From Streptomyces sp. NBC_00078 (GTDB taxonomy: Bacteria > Actinomycetota > Actinomycetes > Streptomycetales > Streptomycetaceae), in assembly GCF_026343335.1 (NCBI RefSeq), contig NZ_JAPELX010000001.1, forward strand, positions 6,076,001-6,140,000: a stretch of 64,000 bases of DNA. The letters run 5' to 3'. The notes beneath the pieces were generated by a model. It saw only the letters and a list, made by a program, of their open reading frames with translations. It did no database searches and was not told the DNA's origin. Made by a program: the position numbers and the translations under genes. Position 1 is the stretch's first letter, and the number at the start of each line of letters is the position of its first letter. Shown here piece after piece: positions 1 to 9,389 of the stretch.

Positions 1-1360
1 CGGTCAGGATCACCGTGCCGGAACGATCCACCAGAATCGCCTCGCCCACCAGCCTGCGGTGCGCGATGCGCCGGGACTGCAGCGCCCGGACCTGGTGCCA
101 GGTGTCGTGCAGCAGCTCGTCGGTGATCTCGTCGTCTGCCAGGGCGTCGAGCGTGCGCCCGCCCGTGTGCTCGTAGACGAGTATCACGGCGTCCGGGCCG
201 AGCTCCGAGGTCGCGATCAGCTTGGGTGCGTTGGCGCCGGCCGCGATGGCCGCGTAGGCGAGCAGCGCCTCCTGCTCCAGCGCCTGCCGCAGCGACTGGA
301 GGCTGCTGCGCGTGGCGAAGCCGCGCAGCGTCAGATTGCGCCACGCACGGTAGAAGAACCCCTGAGCCTGCTGCTCCCGGTCGACCACCGTCACGTCCAG
401 CGGCGGTCCGTCCTCCAGCGTGACGAAGTAGCGCCGGCCCCGGTCCCCGGCCTCCGGGTTGTCCGAGACCTCCTCGCGGGCAGCGCTCACCGGACGGAAA
501 CCGACGTGCCTGAGGCCCGCCATCAGGGTCCGCCCGGTGGGACGGACATTGGGCGAGCCGACCGCGTACAGCGTCCCGTAGGCCACGGTCCAGCCGATCA
601 GCACCGTCAGGATGATCGAGAACGGTGTCGTGTAGCCGGTGACCAGCATCGAGAAGGCATCGAGGAGCAGCACGATCCACAGCACCGCGCGCCAGCGTGG
701 CCGCCGGGACATGCCGACGGCGGTCATGTACGCGATGACCGGCGCGAGATAGCCGTGCACCGGGTCGGTCAGGGCGTGGATGTCGCCGGGGGAGGGCTGG
801 GTGAGCGCCTCCTGGATGGAGTCGGGTGCGGCCTTGGCGACCCACAGGTCTGTGGCCAGAGTCACTCCGTGTGCGAGGACCGCGGCGAGCACACCGTCGG
901 CGATGCGCAGCCCGTCGCGCTTGATCAGCCGCTCGATCGCGAACGCGACCGGCACCAGGAGGATCGCGATGCTGGACGCCAGACCCGCGATCTTGATGAG
1001 CAGATCGGGCGCCTGCCCGGTGCCCTTGTTGATGTCCTGTTCGAGGCCCGAGGTGGTGCCGTGGGCGAACGCGGCGATCGCCAGCAGCACGATGACGGCG
1101 AGTACGCCCACCAGGAGGCGCATCAGGTCGGACGGACGGTGCACGCGCGCGGGGAGCAGCGGCTCGTCGCCCTCGACCTCGTCGATGTGGGCCTCGTCGC
1201 AGAACTCGTCCTCGCCGCTGTCCACGTGGGAAGGAGTGTCCTTACCGCTCGTACCGGCACTGGAACCGGCGTCGGAGTCGGTGCCGGAACCGGTGTGGGG
1301 GCGCGGCGAAGAGGCAGAGGTGCTCTCCGCGTCCTCTGGGTGCGCACCCTGCTGCTTCAT
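1..1360 (-). CDS. Partial membrane protein, kinase-like domain (LPG synthase/flippase-type family)
   Basis: The gene enters from the left edge on the minus strand, so its C-terminus is missing. ATG at 1360 follows a weak AGAGAAG. The visible 453 residues hold an acidic, Ser/Thr-rich N-terminus (about 1-70), several hydrophobic segments (about 80-240), then a cytoplasmic domain. Near the cut end, HRRLVGEAILVDRSG resembles the catalytic loop of RIO/aminoglycoside kinases. In Streptomyces this layout is typical of proteins whose missing C-terminus is a lysylphosphatidylglycerol-synthase TM (flippase-like) domain. That part is inference. Activity is unknown, and the loop lacks the classic HGDxxxxN pattern, so it may be a pseudokinase. 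Confidence 0.7.
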   Translation of the reverse strand, partial: MKQQGAHPEDAESTSASSPRPHTGSGTDSDAGSSAGTSGKDTPSHVDSGEDEFCDEAHIDEVEGDEPLLPARVHRPSDLMRLLVGVLAVIVLLAIAAFAHGTTSGLEQDINKGTGQAPDLLIKIAGLASSIAILLVPVAFAIERLIKRDGLRIADGVLAAVLAHGVTLATDLWVAKAAPDSIQEALTQPSPGDIHALTDPVHGYLAPVIAYMTAVGMSRRPRWRAVLWIVLLLDAFSMLVTGYTTPFSIILTVLIGWTVAYGTLYAVGSPNVRPTGRTLMAGLRHVGFRPVSAAREEVSDNPEAGDRGRRYFVTLEDGPPLDVTVVDREQQAQGFFYRAWRNLTLRGFATRSSLQSLRQALEQEALLAYAAIAAGANAPKLIATSELGPDAVILVYEHTGGRTLDALADDEITDELLHDTWHQVRALQSRRIAHRRLVGEAILVDRSGTVILT

Positions 1361-1549
1361 CTTCTCTTCTTGATCTCGTATCACCGGTCACCGCCCGCAT
1401 GATGGTGGCATGCCCCACCGACACGCGGGGGTGTCAGGGTGCACATGCGGGGGCGCACAGTCTGCCGGAAGCGCCGCCCGGGGGCGAGGGAGAGGCACAG
1501 CCGCACGCACAGTCGCGGGCCCGGCACACTGTCGGAGGCGTGGGGCAGG

Positions 1550-1945
1550 ATGGGCCGGATGAGCGAGGAGAGCCTTCCGCACGACGACCGCCCGGAGCCC
1601 CCGGACGCGCTGCCGGAGTACGCCGAGCGCGTCCTGGACGTCGCCGAACTGATCCCGCCCGGGCATGTCATGACATACGGCGACGTTGCCGAATGGCTGG
1701 AGGAGGGCGGTCCCCGCCAGGTCGGCCGCGTGATGGCGCTCTACGGGGGAGCCGCCCCCTGGTGGCGCGTCGTGCGCGCGGACGGCGTCCTCCTCCCGGG
1801 CCACGAACTGCGCGCCCTCGACCACTACCGCGTCGAGGGCACCCCCCTGAAGGAGGCGAGCAGAGCCACCGAAGGCCACCTGCCGCGCCTCGACATGAAG
1901 CGGGCGCGGTGGGACGGCGGCGAACACGCGGACGGTCACACCTGA
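1550..1945 (+). CDS. atl: Alkyltransferase-like (ATL) DNA base-flipping protein
   Basis: A 131-residue member of the MGMT DNA-binding domain family. The core (IPPGHVMTYGDVAEWL, then GGPRQVGRVM) matches the helix-turn-helix and Arg-finger region of O6-alkylguanine transferases. Where MGMT has the PCHRV alkyl acceptor, this protein reads PWWRVV, so the catalytic Cys is a Trp. Known ATL proteins bind O6-alkylguanine without repairing it and hand the lesion to nucleotide excision repair. ATG 1550 is favoured by GGAGG at 1534-1538. ATG 1559 (MSEESL) is the alternative. It sits upstream of the AdnAB pair on the same strand. Confidence 0.87.
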   Translation: MGRMSEESLPHDDRPEPPDALPEYAERVLDVAELIPPGHVMTYGDVAEWLEEGGPRQVGRVMALYGGAAPWWRVVRADGVLLPGHELRALDHYRVEGTPLKEASRATEGHLPRLDMKRARWDGGEHADGHT

Positions 1946-2202
1946 CAGCTTCCGCCATACGAAGGGTCCGCGGGTGGCCCGTGATCCGTACGAGGGAACA
2001 GGGGCACGTCCGTGGCATGCCGTACGTTCGTGAGGCGAGGGGCGCGCGGGTCGCGAGTGCCGTACGGGAAGAAGAGGAAGCCCTGCTTCCGCACCGATCG
2101 TCGGCGTAGCGTCGGCAGCACGCGTCCCCCTCACCTCCCGATCACCGTCCTCCACGCACGGTGGTCCGACGACCAGCACAACCACCAGGACCGGCGAACC
2201 AC

Positions 2203-5200
2203 GTGAGCTCCTCTTCCTCCACCAGGCGCCTGCCGCACCCCCAGGTGCGGCAGGGGAACCGTGGCGCTTACCGACTGGTTCGTACACCACCGGCCACAGC
2301 GGCTCCCCCTCGTCTGGACGCGGCACAGCGCTCCGTGGTTGACCACACAGGCGGCCCGCTGCTCGTCCTCGCAGGCCCGGGCACCGGCAAGACCACCACG
2401 CTCGTCGAGTCCGTGGCGGCCAGGATCGCCCGCGGCGGCGACCCCGAGCGCATCCTGGTGCTGACGTTCAGCCGCAAGGCGGCCGTCGAACTGCGCGATC
2501 GCATGGCGCTGCGCATAGGGGCGGCACGCGCCCCCCGGGCGACCACCTTCCACTCGTTCTGCTACGCCCTGGTCCGCGCCCACCAGGACAGCGAACTGTT
2601 CGTCGAGCCGCTGCGCCTGCTCTCCGGCCCCGAGCAGGACGTCACGGTCCGCGAACTGCTCGCGGGACAGGGCGGCCTGGAGCGGCTCGGCCTCGCGCAC
2701 GTGCGCTGGCCCGACGAGCTGCGGGCCTGCCTCACCACCCGCGGCTTCGCCGACGAGGTCCGCGCGGTCCTCGCCCGCAGCCGGGAACTGGGCCTGGGGC
2801 CCGGCGCCCTGGACGCGTTCGCCCGCCGCATCGGCCGCCCCGACTGGCGCGCCGCGGCCGCCTTCCTCGCCGAGTACCTCGACGTGCTCGACATGCAGGG
2901 CGTGCTCGACTACGCGGAACTCGTCCACCGCGCGGTCCTCCTCGCCCACCGCCCCGACACCGCCGCGCGGCTCGCCGCGCAGTACGACGCCGTCTTCGTG
3001 GACGAGTACCAGGACACCGACGCCGCACAGGTACGGCTGCTGCACGCGCTCGCCGGCGACGGCCGCACCCTCGTCTCCTTCGGCGACCCGGACCAGTCGA
3101 TCTACGCGTTCCGGGGCGCCGATGTGAACGGCATCCTGGAGTTCCCGGCGGCCTTCCCGCGCGCGGACGGCCGCCCGGCACCCGTCGAGGTCCTGCGCAC
3201 CTCCCGCCGCTCCGGCGCCGCGCTGCTCGGCGCGACCCGGCTGCTCACCCAGCGCATGCCGCTCACCCGCCTGCCGGCGGAGAAAGTACGCGCGCACCGC
3301 GACCTCGCCCCCGTCCGTGACGGAGGCCACGTCGAGGTCTACACGTACCCGACGCCCGGTGCCGAGCTGGACAACATCGCCGACATCCTGCGCCGGGCAC
3401 ACCTGGAGGACGGCGTTCCGTGGCGCGAGATGGCCGTCCTGGTGCGCGCCGGATCCCGCACGATTCCGACGGTCCGCCGCGCCCTCACGGCCGCCGGCGT
3501 CCCCCTCGACATCGACGGCGACGACCTGCCCCTGCGCCACGAACCAGCGGTGGCGCCCCTGCTCACGGCACTGAAGGCGGTGGCCGCGGCGGAGGCGGCC
3601 CCGGGGGGAGCGGACGGGGACGTACGAGGCGACGCCGGGGGCGAGGGCAAGGGCTACGGAAACGGCTACGACTCGCGCGAGGACGGGCTGAAGGCACCGG
3701 AAGACGGCGAGGGCCGACGGGCGGCATCGGAGGACGACGGTGACGAGCCGACCGCACCGGAAGACGGCGAGGAGGAACTCGCCGCACCACAAGACGGCGG
3801 AGACGAGCTGACGCCGGCAGAAGACGGCAGGGAACAACTCGCCACACCGGAAGACGGCGAGGCCGACTCGGCCGATGCGCCGGACCCGTGCTGGCTCGAC
3901 ACTGAAACCGCCCTGACGCTGCTCGCCTCCCCCCTCGCCGGCATGGACGCCGCCGATCTGCGCCGCCTCGGTCGTGCCCTGCGCGACGAGGAACGGGCAG
4001 CGGGCAACGCCCTGCCGCCGCCCTCGGACGAACTGCTCACAAGGGCGCTGGCCGAGCCGGAGCGCCTGGTCACACACGACGCCACGTACGCGCGCGGCGC
4101 ACAGCGTCTCGGCGCGCTGCTGCGCAAGGCCCGTGAGCGCCTCGCCGGCGGCGGCACGGCCGAGGAGGCGCTGTGGGACCTGTGGGAGGGCACACCCTGG
4201 CCGGCCCGCCTGGAGCGATCCGCGCGGCGCGGTGGCGCCGCCGGACGCAACGCCGACCGTGATCTGGACGCCGTGTGCGCGCTGTTCGCGACCGCCGCGC
4301 GCGCGGAGGAACGCACGGGAGGCCGGGGCGCCCTCAACTTCCTGGAGGAGATCGAGGCCGAGGACATCGCCGCAGACACCCTCACGCGGCGTGCCGTACG
4401 CCCCGACGCCGTACGCCTGATGACCGCGCACCGCTCCAAGGGCCTGGAGTGGCGGCTCGTCGTCGTCGCGGGCGTCCAGGAGGGCCTGTGGCCGGACCTG
4501 CGCCGCCGCGGCTCGCTGCTGGAGGCCGACCGCATCGGCCGCGACGGACTCGCCGAACCGCTCACTCCGGGTGCACTGCTGACGGAGGAGCGACGCCTGT
4601 TCTACGTGGCGGCCACACGCGCGCGTGAACGGCTCGTGGTGACCGCCGTGAAGGCCCCCGCGGACGACGGCGACCAGCCCTCCCGCTTCCTCACCGAACT
4701 CGGCGTCGAGCCCAGGGACGTCACGGGCCGCCCGCGCCGCCCGCTGTCCGTCGCAGCGCTCGTGGCCGAACTGCGTGCCACGACGGTCGACCCGCGCGTC
4801 TCGGACACCCTCAGGGAAGCCGCCGCCCACCGGTTGGCGCGGCTCGCCGCGCTCGCCGACGAGGACGGCCGCCCGCTGGTCCCCTCGGCCCACCCCTACC
4901 GTTGGTGGGGCATGTACGAGCCGACCGAGAGCAAGGTGCCACTGCGCAACCGCGACGAGCCCGTCGTGCTCTCGGGCAGCGCCCTCGACCAGCTCGCCAA
5001 CACCTGCGCCCTGCAGTGGTTCCTGGGCCGCGAGGTCAAGGCCGACGCCCCCGCGTCCGCCGCCCAGGGCTTCGGCAACGTGGTGCACGTCCTCGCCGAC
5101 GAGGTCGCCTCCGGCCACACCCCCGCCGACCTCGCCGTCCTCATGGAGCGCCTCGACTCCGTGTGGAACGCCCTCGCCTTCGACGCGCCCTGGAAGTCCG

Positions 5201-5772
5201 TACAGGAGAAGGAGAACGCGCGCGTGGCGCTCGAACGCTTCCTGACATGGCACGTCGACACCAGTGGCGCCCGCTCGGGCCGCGTACCGGTGGCCAGCGA
5301 GCACGGCTTCGACGTCACCCTCGAAGCGGGCGACTACGAGGTCCGCATCCGCGGCTCCATGGACCGCGTCGAGACCGACGGCGAGGGCCGCGCCTACGTC
5401 GTCGACTTCAAGACCGGCAAACAGGCGCCGACCGCACGCGAGATGGAACACCACCCGCAGCTCGCCGTCTACCAGCTCGCGGTCCGCGAAGGCGCCGTGG
5501 ACGACGCCTTCGACGGGGTGCGCCCCGAGGCCGCCGGCGCCGAACTCGTCCAGTTGCGCCAGGGTGCCGCCCGACGCGACGGCGGCGAGACCCTGCCCAA
5601 GGTGCAGGCCCAGGCACCGCTGGAGGGGGAGTGGGTCGGTGAGCTGCTGGCCAACGCCGCCGGGAAGGTCCTCGACGAGCGGTTCACACCGAGCGCCGGC
5701 CAGCACTGCACCCACTGTGCGTTCCAGGCGTCCTGCAGTGCACGGTCCGAGGGACGGCACGTCGTCGAGTGA
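2203..5772 (+). CDS. adnA: ATP-dependent helicase/nuclease, AdnA-like
   Basis: About 1189 residues. The N-terminal UvrD/Rep motor has Walker A AGPGTGKTT near residue 58, DEYQDTD near 266 and motif V TAHRSKGLEW near 741. The C-terminal RecB-type PD-(D/E)xK nuclease has VVDFKTGK near 1067. One Cys near 934 and three near 1168-1178 (HCTHCAFQASC) fit the Fe-S staple of AddB/Cas4-type nucleases. With the next gene it forms an AdnAB pair, the actinobacterial end-resection machine for double-strand breaks. GTG 2203 is chosen because AGGA lies 12 bases before it and homology starts just after. An acidic repeat (about residues 487-560) interrupts the motor domain. Confidence 0.88.
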   Translation: MSSSSSTRRLPHPQVRQGNRGAYRLVRTPPATAAPPRLDAAQRSVVDHTGGPLLVLAGPGTGKTTTLVESVAARIARGGDPERILVLTFSRKAAVELRDRMALRIGAARAPRATTFHSFCYALVRAHQDSELFVEPLRLLSGPEQDVTVRELLAGQGGLERLGLAHVRWPDELRACLTTRGFADEVRAVLARSRELGLGPGALDAFARRIGRPDWRAAAAFLAEYLDVLDMQGVLDYAELVHRAVLLAHRPDTAARLAAQYDAVFVDEYQDTDAAQVRLLHALAGDGRTLVSFGDPDQSIYAFRGADVNGILEFPAAFPRADGRPAPVEVLRTSRRSGAALLGATRLLTQRMPLTRLPAEKVRAHRDLAPVRDGGHVEVYTYPTPGAELDNIADILRRAHLEDGVPWREMAVLVRAGSRTIPTVRRALTAAGVPLDIDGDDLPLRHEPAVAPLLTALKAVAAAEAAPGGADGDVRGDAGGEGKGYGNGYDSREDGLKAPEDGEGRRAASEDDGDEPTAPEDGEEELAAPQDGGDELTPAEDGREQLATPEDGEADSADAPDPCWLDTETALTLLASPLAGMDAADLRRLGRALRDEERAAGNALPPPSDELLTRALAEPERLVTHDATYARGAQRLGALLRKARERLAGGGTAEEALWDLWEGTPWPARLERSARRGGAAGRNADRDLDAVCALFATAARAEERTGGRGALNFLEEIEAEDIAADTLTRRAVRPDAVRLMTAHRSKGLEWRLVVVAGVQEGLWPDLRRRGSLLEADRIGRDGLAEPLTPGALLTEERRLFYVAATRARERLVVTAVKAPADDGDQPSRFLTELGVEPRDVTGRPRRPLSVAALVAELRATTVDPRVSDTLREAAAHRLARLAALADEDGRPLVPSAHPYRWWGMYEPTESKVPLRNRDEPVVLSGSALDQLANTCALQWFLGREVKADAPASAAQGFGNVVHVLADEVASGHTPADLAVLMERLDSVWNALAFDAPWKSVQEKENARVALERFLTWHVDTSGARSGRVPVASEHGFDVTLEAGDYEVRIRGSMDRVETDGEGRAYVVDFKTGKQAPTAREMEHHPQLAVYQLAVREGAVDDAFDGVRPEAAGAELVQLRQGAARRDGGETLPKVQAQAPLEGEWVGELLANAAGKVLDERFTPSAGQHCTHCAFQASCSARSEGRHVVE
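3661..3880 (+). repeat. Acidic imperfect repeat inside adnA
   Basis: The coding sequence repeats units resembling APEDGEEEL every 12-13 codons, seen as KAPEDGEG, TAPEDGEEEL, AAPQDGGDEL, TPAEDGREQL and ATPEDGEAD. The DNA units share a GCACCGGAAGACGGCGAG-like core. The tract is strongly acidic and probably disordered. It lies between helicase motifs, where UvrD-family proteins carry variable 2B insertions. Confidence 0.8.
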
Positions 5773-5872
5773 CGTGGGTGACCCACGACACCACCCGTGC
5801 TGACCTGCGCTTCTGCCCGCCCCGAAGCGGATCCGTCCGCCACTGTCAGTGGCCGCCGCTAGCCTCTGTGAC

Positions 5873-8800
5873 GTGCCGCCCCGTATCACCGACCCCGATC
5901 AGCTCAAGGAGCTCCTGGGGATTCCGTTCACCCCGGAGCAGACGGCCTGCATCGTCGCGCCGCCCGCCCCGCAGGTGATCGTGGCCGGAGCCGGCTCGGG
6001 CAAGACGACGGTGATGGCGGCACGCGTCGTGTGGCTCGTCGGCACCGGCCAGGTCGCCCCCGAGCAGGTCCTCGGCCTCACCTTCACCAACAAGGCCGCC
6101 GGTGAACTCGCCGAGCGCGTCCGCAAGGCGCTTGTCAGGGCCGGGGTCACCGACCCCGACGTCATCGACCCGGACAACCCGCCCGGCGAGCCCGTGATCT
6201 CGACGTACCACGCCTTCGCGGGCCGCCTCCTGACCGACCACGGCCTGCGCATCGGCCTCGAACCGACCGCCCGCCTCCTCGCCGACGCCACCCGCTACCA
6301 GCTCGCCGCACGCGTGCTGCGCGAGGCACCAGGCCCCTACCCGGCGCTCACCCGCTCCTTCGCGGACCTGGTCAGCGACCTGCTCACCCTCGACGCCGAA
6401 CTCGCCGAACACCTCGTACGGCCCGAAGACCTGCGTGCGTACGACGCCGCGCTGCTGCGCACCCTGGAAGGCACCAAGCTCGGCAATGACGCGTTGCGGC
6501 AGGCCCCCAAAGCCGCGGCCGCGCGCCGTGACCTCGCCGGCCTCGTGACCCGCTACCGCGCCGCCAAGCGTGAACGCGACCTGCTCGACTTCGGCGACCA
6601 GATCGCCCTGTCCGCACAGCTCGCGCAGATCCCGGAAGTCGGCCGCATCCTGCGCGACGAGTTCCGCGTGGTCCTCCTCGACGAGTACCAGGACACCTCG
6701 GTGGCCCAGCGCATCCTCCTGGCCGGTCTGTTCGGCGACGGCACCGGCCACCCCGTCACCGCCGTCGGCGACCCCTGCCAGGCGATCTACGGCTGGCGCG
6801 GCGCCTCCGTCGCCAACCTGGACGACTTCCCGCAGCACTTCGCGCACCCCGACGGCCACCCCGCCGCCCGCCAGGCGCTCAGCGAGAACCGCCGCAGCGG
6901 CGGCCGGCTCCTCGACCTGGCCAACGGCCTCGCTCAGCCCCTGCGCGCCATGCACGCGGGCGTGGAAGCCCTCCGCCCGGCCCCCGGCGCCGAACGCGAC
7001 GGCACGGTGCGCTGCGCGCTGCTGCCCACCCACGCCGACGAGATCGAGTGGCTCGCCGACTCCGTCGCCCACCTCGTGAACACCGGGAAGGCACCAGGCG
7101 AGATCGCCGTCCTGTGCCGTACGGCGACCGACTTCGCCGAGATCCAGGGCGCCCTCGTCGCCCGGGACGTGCCCGTCGAGGTGGTCGGCCTGTCCGGACT
7201 GCTGCACCTCCCCGAGATCGCCGACCTGGTCGCCGTCTGCGAGGTCCTTCAGGACCCCGGCGCCAACGCCTCACTGGTCCGCCTCCTGACCGGCCCGCGC
7301 TGGCGCATCGGCCCCCGCGACCTCGCCCTCCTGGGACGGCGCGCCCGGCTCCTCGTCGCCCACGCACGCGTGGACGGCGACGACGACCGCGACCGCCGGC
7401 TCGCCGAGGCCGTCGAGGGAGTCGACCCCTCCGAGGTGACCTCGCTGGCGGACGCCCTCGAAACCTTCCTGGAGATGCCACTCGACGCCGCACGGGAGGA
7501 CGACGCACTGCCCTTCTCCCCGGACGCGCGCGTCCGGTTCGCACGCCTTGCCGCCGAACTGCGCGACCTGCGCCGCTCGCTGGCCGACCCCCTCATGGAC
7601 GTCCTGCACCGCGTCCTCGCCGTCACAGGCCTGGAGGTCGAACTGTCCGCGTCCCCGCACGCCCTGGCCGCCCGCCGCCGCGAGACCCTCTCCAACTTCC
7701 TGGACATCGCCGCCTCCTTCGCCGCCGGCGACGGCGAATCCAGCCTGCTCGCCTTCCTGGCCTTCCTGCGAACGGCCGCCCAGTACGAGAAAGGCCTCGA
7801 CAACGCCCTGCCCGGCGGCGAGAACACCGTCAAGGTCCTCACCGCCCACAAGGCCAAGGGCCTGGAATGGGACGTCGTGGCCGTGCCCGGCCTGGTCACC
7901 GGCACTTTTCCCAGCACCAAGGGGCGCGAGAAGTGGACCGCCCAGGGCAAGGTGCTGCCGCACGAACTGCGCGGCGACGCCGACACCCTGCCCGACGTGG
8001 ACACGTGGGACTCCCGGGGCCTGAAGGCCTTTCAGGACGCCATGAAGGAGCACCAGCACACCGAGGAACTCCGCCTCGGCTACGTCACCTTCACCCGCCC
8101 CCGCTCCCTGCTCCTCGGCTCGGGACACTGGTGGGGCCCCGCCCAGAAGAAGCGCCGCGGGCCGTCCGACTTCCTGCAGGCCCTGTACGACCACTGCACG
8201 GCCGGACACGGCGAGATCGAGGCATGGGCGGACGAACCCGCCGACGACGAGGAGAACCCGGCCCTGCACGCCGCAACCGCCGACCAGGTCTGGCCACTGC
8301 CCCTGGACGACGCGGCCCTCACCCGACGCCGCGCGGCCGCCGAGACAGTCCTGAACCATCTGGCCTCCCACGAGGACGTCCACCCCGCCGCCACGCACGA
8401 CCCGGACAGCCACGGCGACCCGGACTGGCCACCACCGGACGACGACGCGCCCCACGACGAGGAAGACCCCTTCACGGACGAGGACGCCGCCGACTGGGAC
8501 ACCTGGCCCACGGCCCGCCCCACCGTCCCGCACCAGGCCACGGCCCCGGAAAGCACCGAGCACCACGGCACACCCGACAGCACACACACCCACCCGCAGG
8601 ACACAGCACGCCAATCCACCCCCGCCCACCCCCGCCTCACCCCTGAGGAAGCCCGCACCCTCGCCTCCTGGGACCGCGACCTCGACGCCCTCACCGGCGA
8701 ACTCCTGCGCGCCCGGGAAGCCGTCACCGACGTCCCCCTCCCCACCTCGCTCACCGCATCCCAGGTGCTGCACCTGGCCGCCGACCCCGACGGCTTCGCA

Positions 8801-9379
8801 CAGGAACTCGCGCGCCCCATGCCACGCCCCCCGCAACCCGCCGCGCGACAGGGCACCCGCTTCCACGCCTGGGTCGAGGCACGCTTCGAAGAGCTGACCC
8901 TGCCCGTCCTGGAGCCGGACGAACTGCCCGGCACCGACGCCGAGATCGCCGACGAACGCGACCTCGAAGCCCTCAAGGACGCCTTCGAACGCACCCCATA
9001 CGCCCACCGCACACCCCACCGCGTCGAAACCCCCTTCCAGCTCGCCATCGCCGGCCGAGTCGTCCGGGGGCGCATCGACGCCGTCTACAAGGAGTACGAC
9101 GGCGACGCGACGGCGTACGAGATCGTCGACTGGAAGACCAGCCGCACCCGCACCGCCGACCCCCTCCAGCTCGCCCTGTACCGGCTCGCCTGGGCCGAGC
9201 AGCAGGGCGTACCCCTGGAGTCCGTCAACGCCGCGTTCCTCTACGTACGCACTGGTGAGGTTGTACGACCGCAGGGTCTGCCGGACCGGGCGGCACTGGA
9301 GCGGCTGCTGCTGGCAGAGCCGGCCGCGCAAGCAAACTGTGAGGAACCGCCCAACGAGGATGTCGGTGCGGGCCGATAG
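5873..9379 (+). CDS. adnB: ATP-dependent helicase/nuclease, AdnB-like
   Basis: About 1168 residues. Walker A AGAGSGKTT lies near residue 40, TFTNKAAGEL follows, then DEYQDTS near 270 and TAHKAKGLEW near 657. A His/Asp/Pro/Thr-rich linker covers about 825-925. The C-terminal nuclease has RGRIDAVYKE near 1066 and EIVDWKTS near 1083. This is the second subunit of an AdnAB pair, expected to be the lead motor by analogy with mycobacteria. GTG 5873 has no Shine-Dalgarno, and a TAGCCT -10-like box ends 7 bases upstream, so the message may be leaderless. It lies 100 bases after adnA on the same strand. Confidence 0.88.
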   Translation: MPPRITDPDQLKELLGIPFTPEQTACIVAPPAPQVIVAGAGSGKTTVMAARVVWLVGTGQVAPEQVLGLTFTNKAAGELAERVRKALVRAGVTDPDVIDPDNPPGEPVISTYHAFAGRLLTDHGLRIGLEPTARLLADATRYQLAARVLREAPGPYPALTRSFADLVSDLLTLDAELAEHLVRPEDLRAYDAALLRTLEGTKLGNDALRQAPKAAAARRDLAGLVTRYRAAKRERDLLDFGDQIALSAQLAQIPEVGRILRDEFRVVLLDEYQDTSVAQRILLAGLFGDGTGHPVTAVGDPCQAIYGWRGASVANLDDFPQHFAHPDGHPAARQALSENRRSGGRLLDLANGLAQPLRAMHAGVEALRPAPGAERDGTVRCALLPTHADEIEWLADSVAHLVNTGKAPGEIAVLCRTATDFAEIQGALVARDVPVEVVGLSGLLHLPEIADLVAVCEVLQDPGANASLVRLLTGPRWRIGPRDLALLGRRARLLVAHARVDGDDDRDRRLAEAVEGVDPSEVTSLADALETFLEMPLDAAREDDALPFSPDARVRFARLAAELRDLRRSLADPLMDVLHRVLAVTGLEVELSASPHALAARRRETLSNFLDIAASFAAGDGESSLLAFLAFLRTAAQYEKGLDNALPGGENTVKVLTAHKAKGLEWDVVAVPGLVTGTFPSTKGREKWTAQGKVLPHELRGDADTLPDVDTWDSRGLKAFQDAMKEHQHTEELRLGYVTFTRPRSLLLGSGHWWGPAQKKRRGPSDFLQALYDHCTAGHGEIEAWADEPADDEENPALHAATADQVWPLPLDDAALTRRRAAAETVLNHLASHEDVHPAATHDPDSHGDPDWPPPDDDAPHDEEDPFTDEDAADWDTWPTARPTVPHQATAPESTEHHGTPDSTHTHPQDTARQSTPAHPRLTPEEARTLASWDRDLDALTGELLRAREAVTDVPLPTSLTASQVLHLAADPDGFAQELARPMPRPPQPAARQGTRFHAWVEARFEELTLPVLEPDELPGTDAEIADERDLEALKDAFERTPYAHRTPHRVETPFQLAIAGRVVRGRIDAVYKEYDGDATAYEIVDWKTSRTRTADPLQLALYRLAWAEQQGVPLESVNAAFLYVRTGEVVRPQGLPDRAALERLLLAEPAAQANCEEPPNEDVGAGR

Positions 9380-9389
9380 GCTCGTGACC

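Noticed and set aside
59..1402. Long plus-strand reading frame of 447 codons
   Set aside because: Antisense shadow of the minus-strand membrane protein. Composition is Arg/Gly/Ala-rich, without domains, and codon third positions fit the opposite strand.
2131..5889. 1252-codon reading frame antisense to adnA
   Set aside because: High GC leaves long stop-free antisense frames. The sense strand carries all helicase/nuclease motifs.
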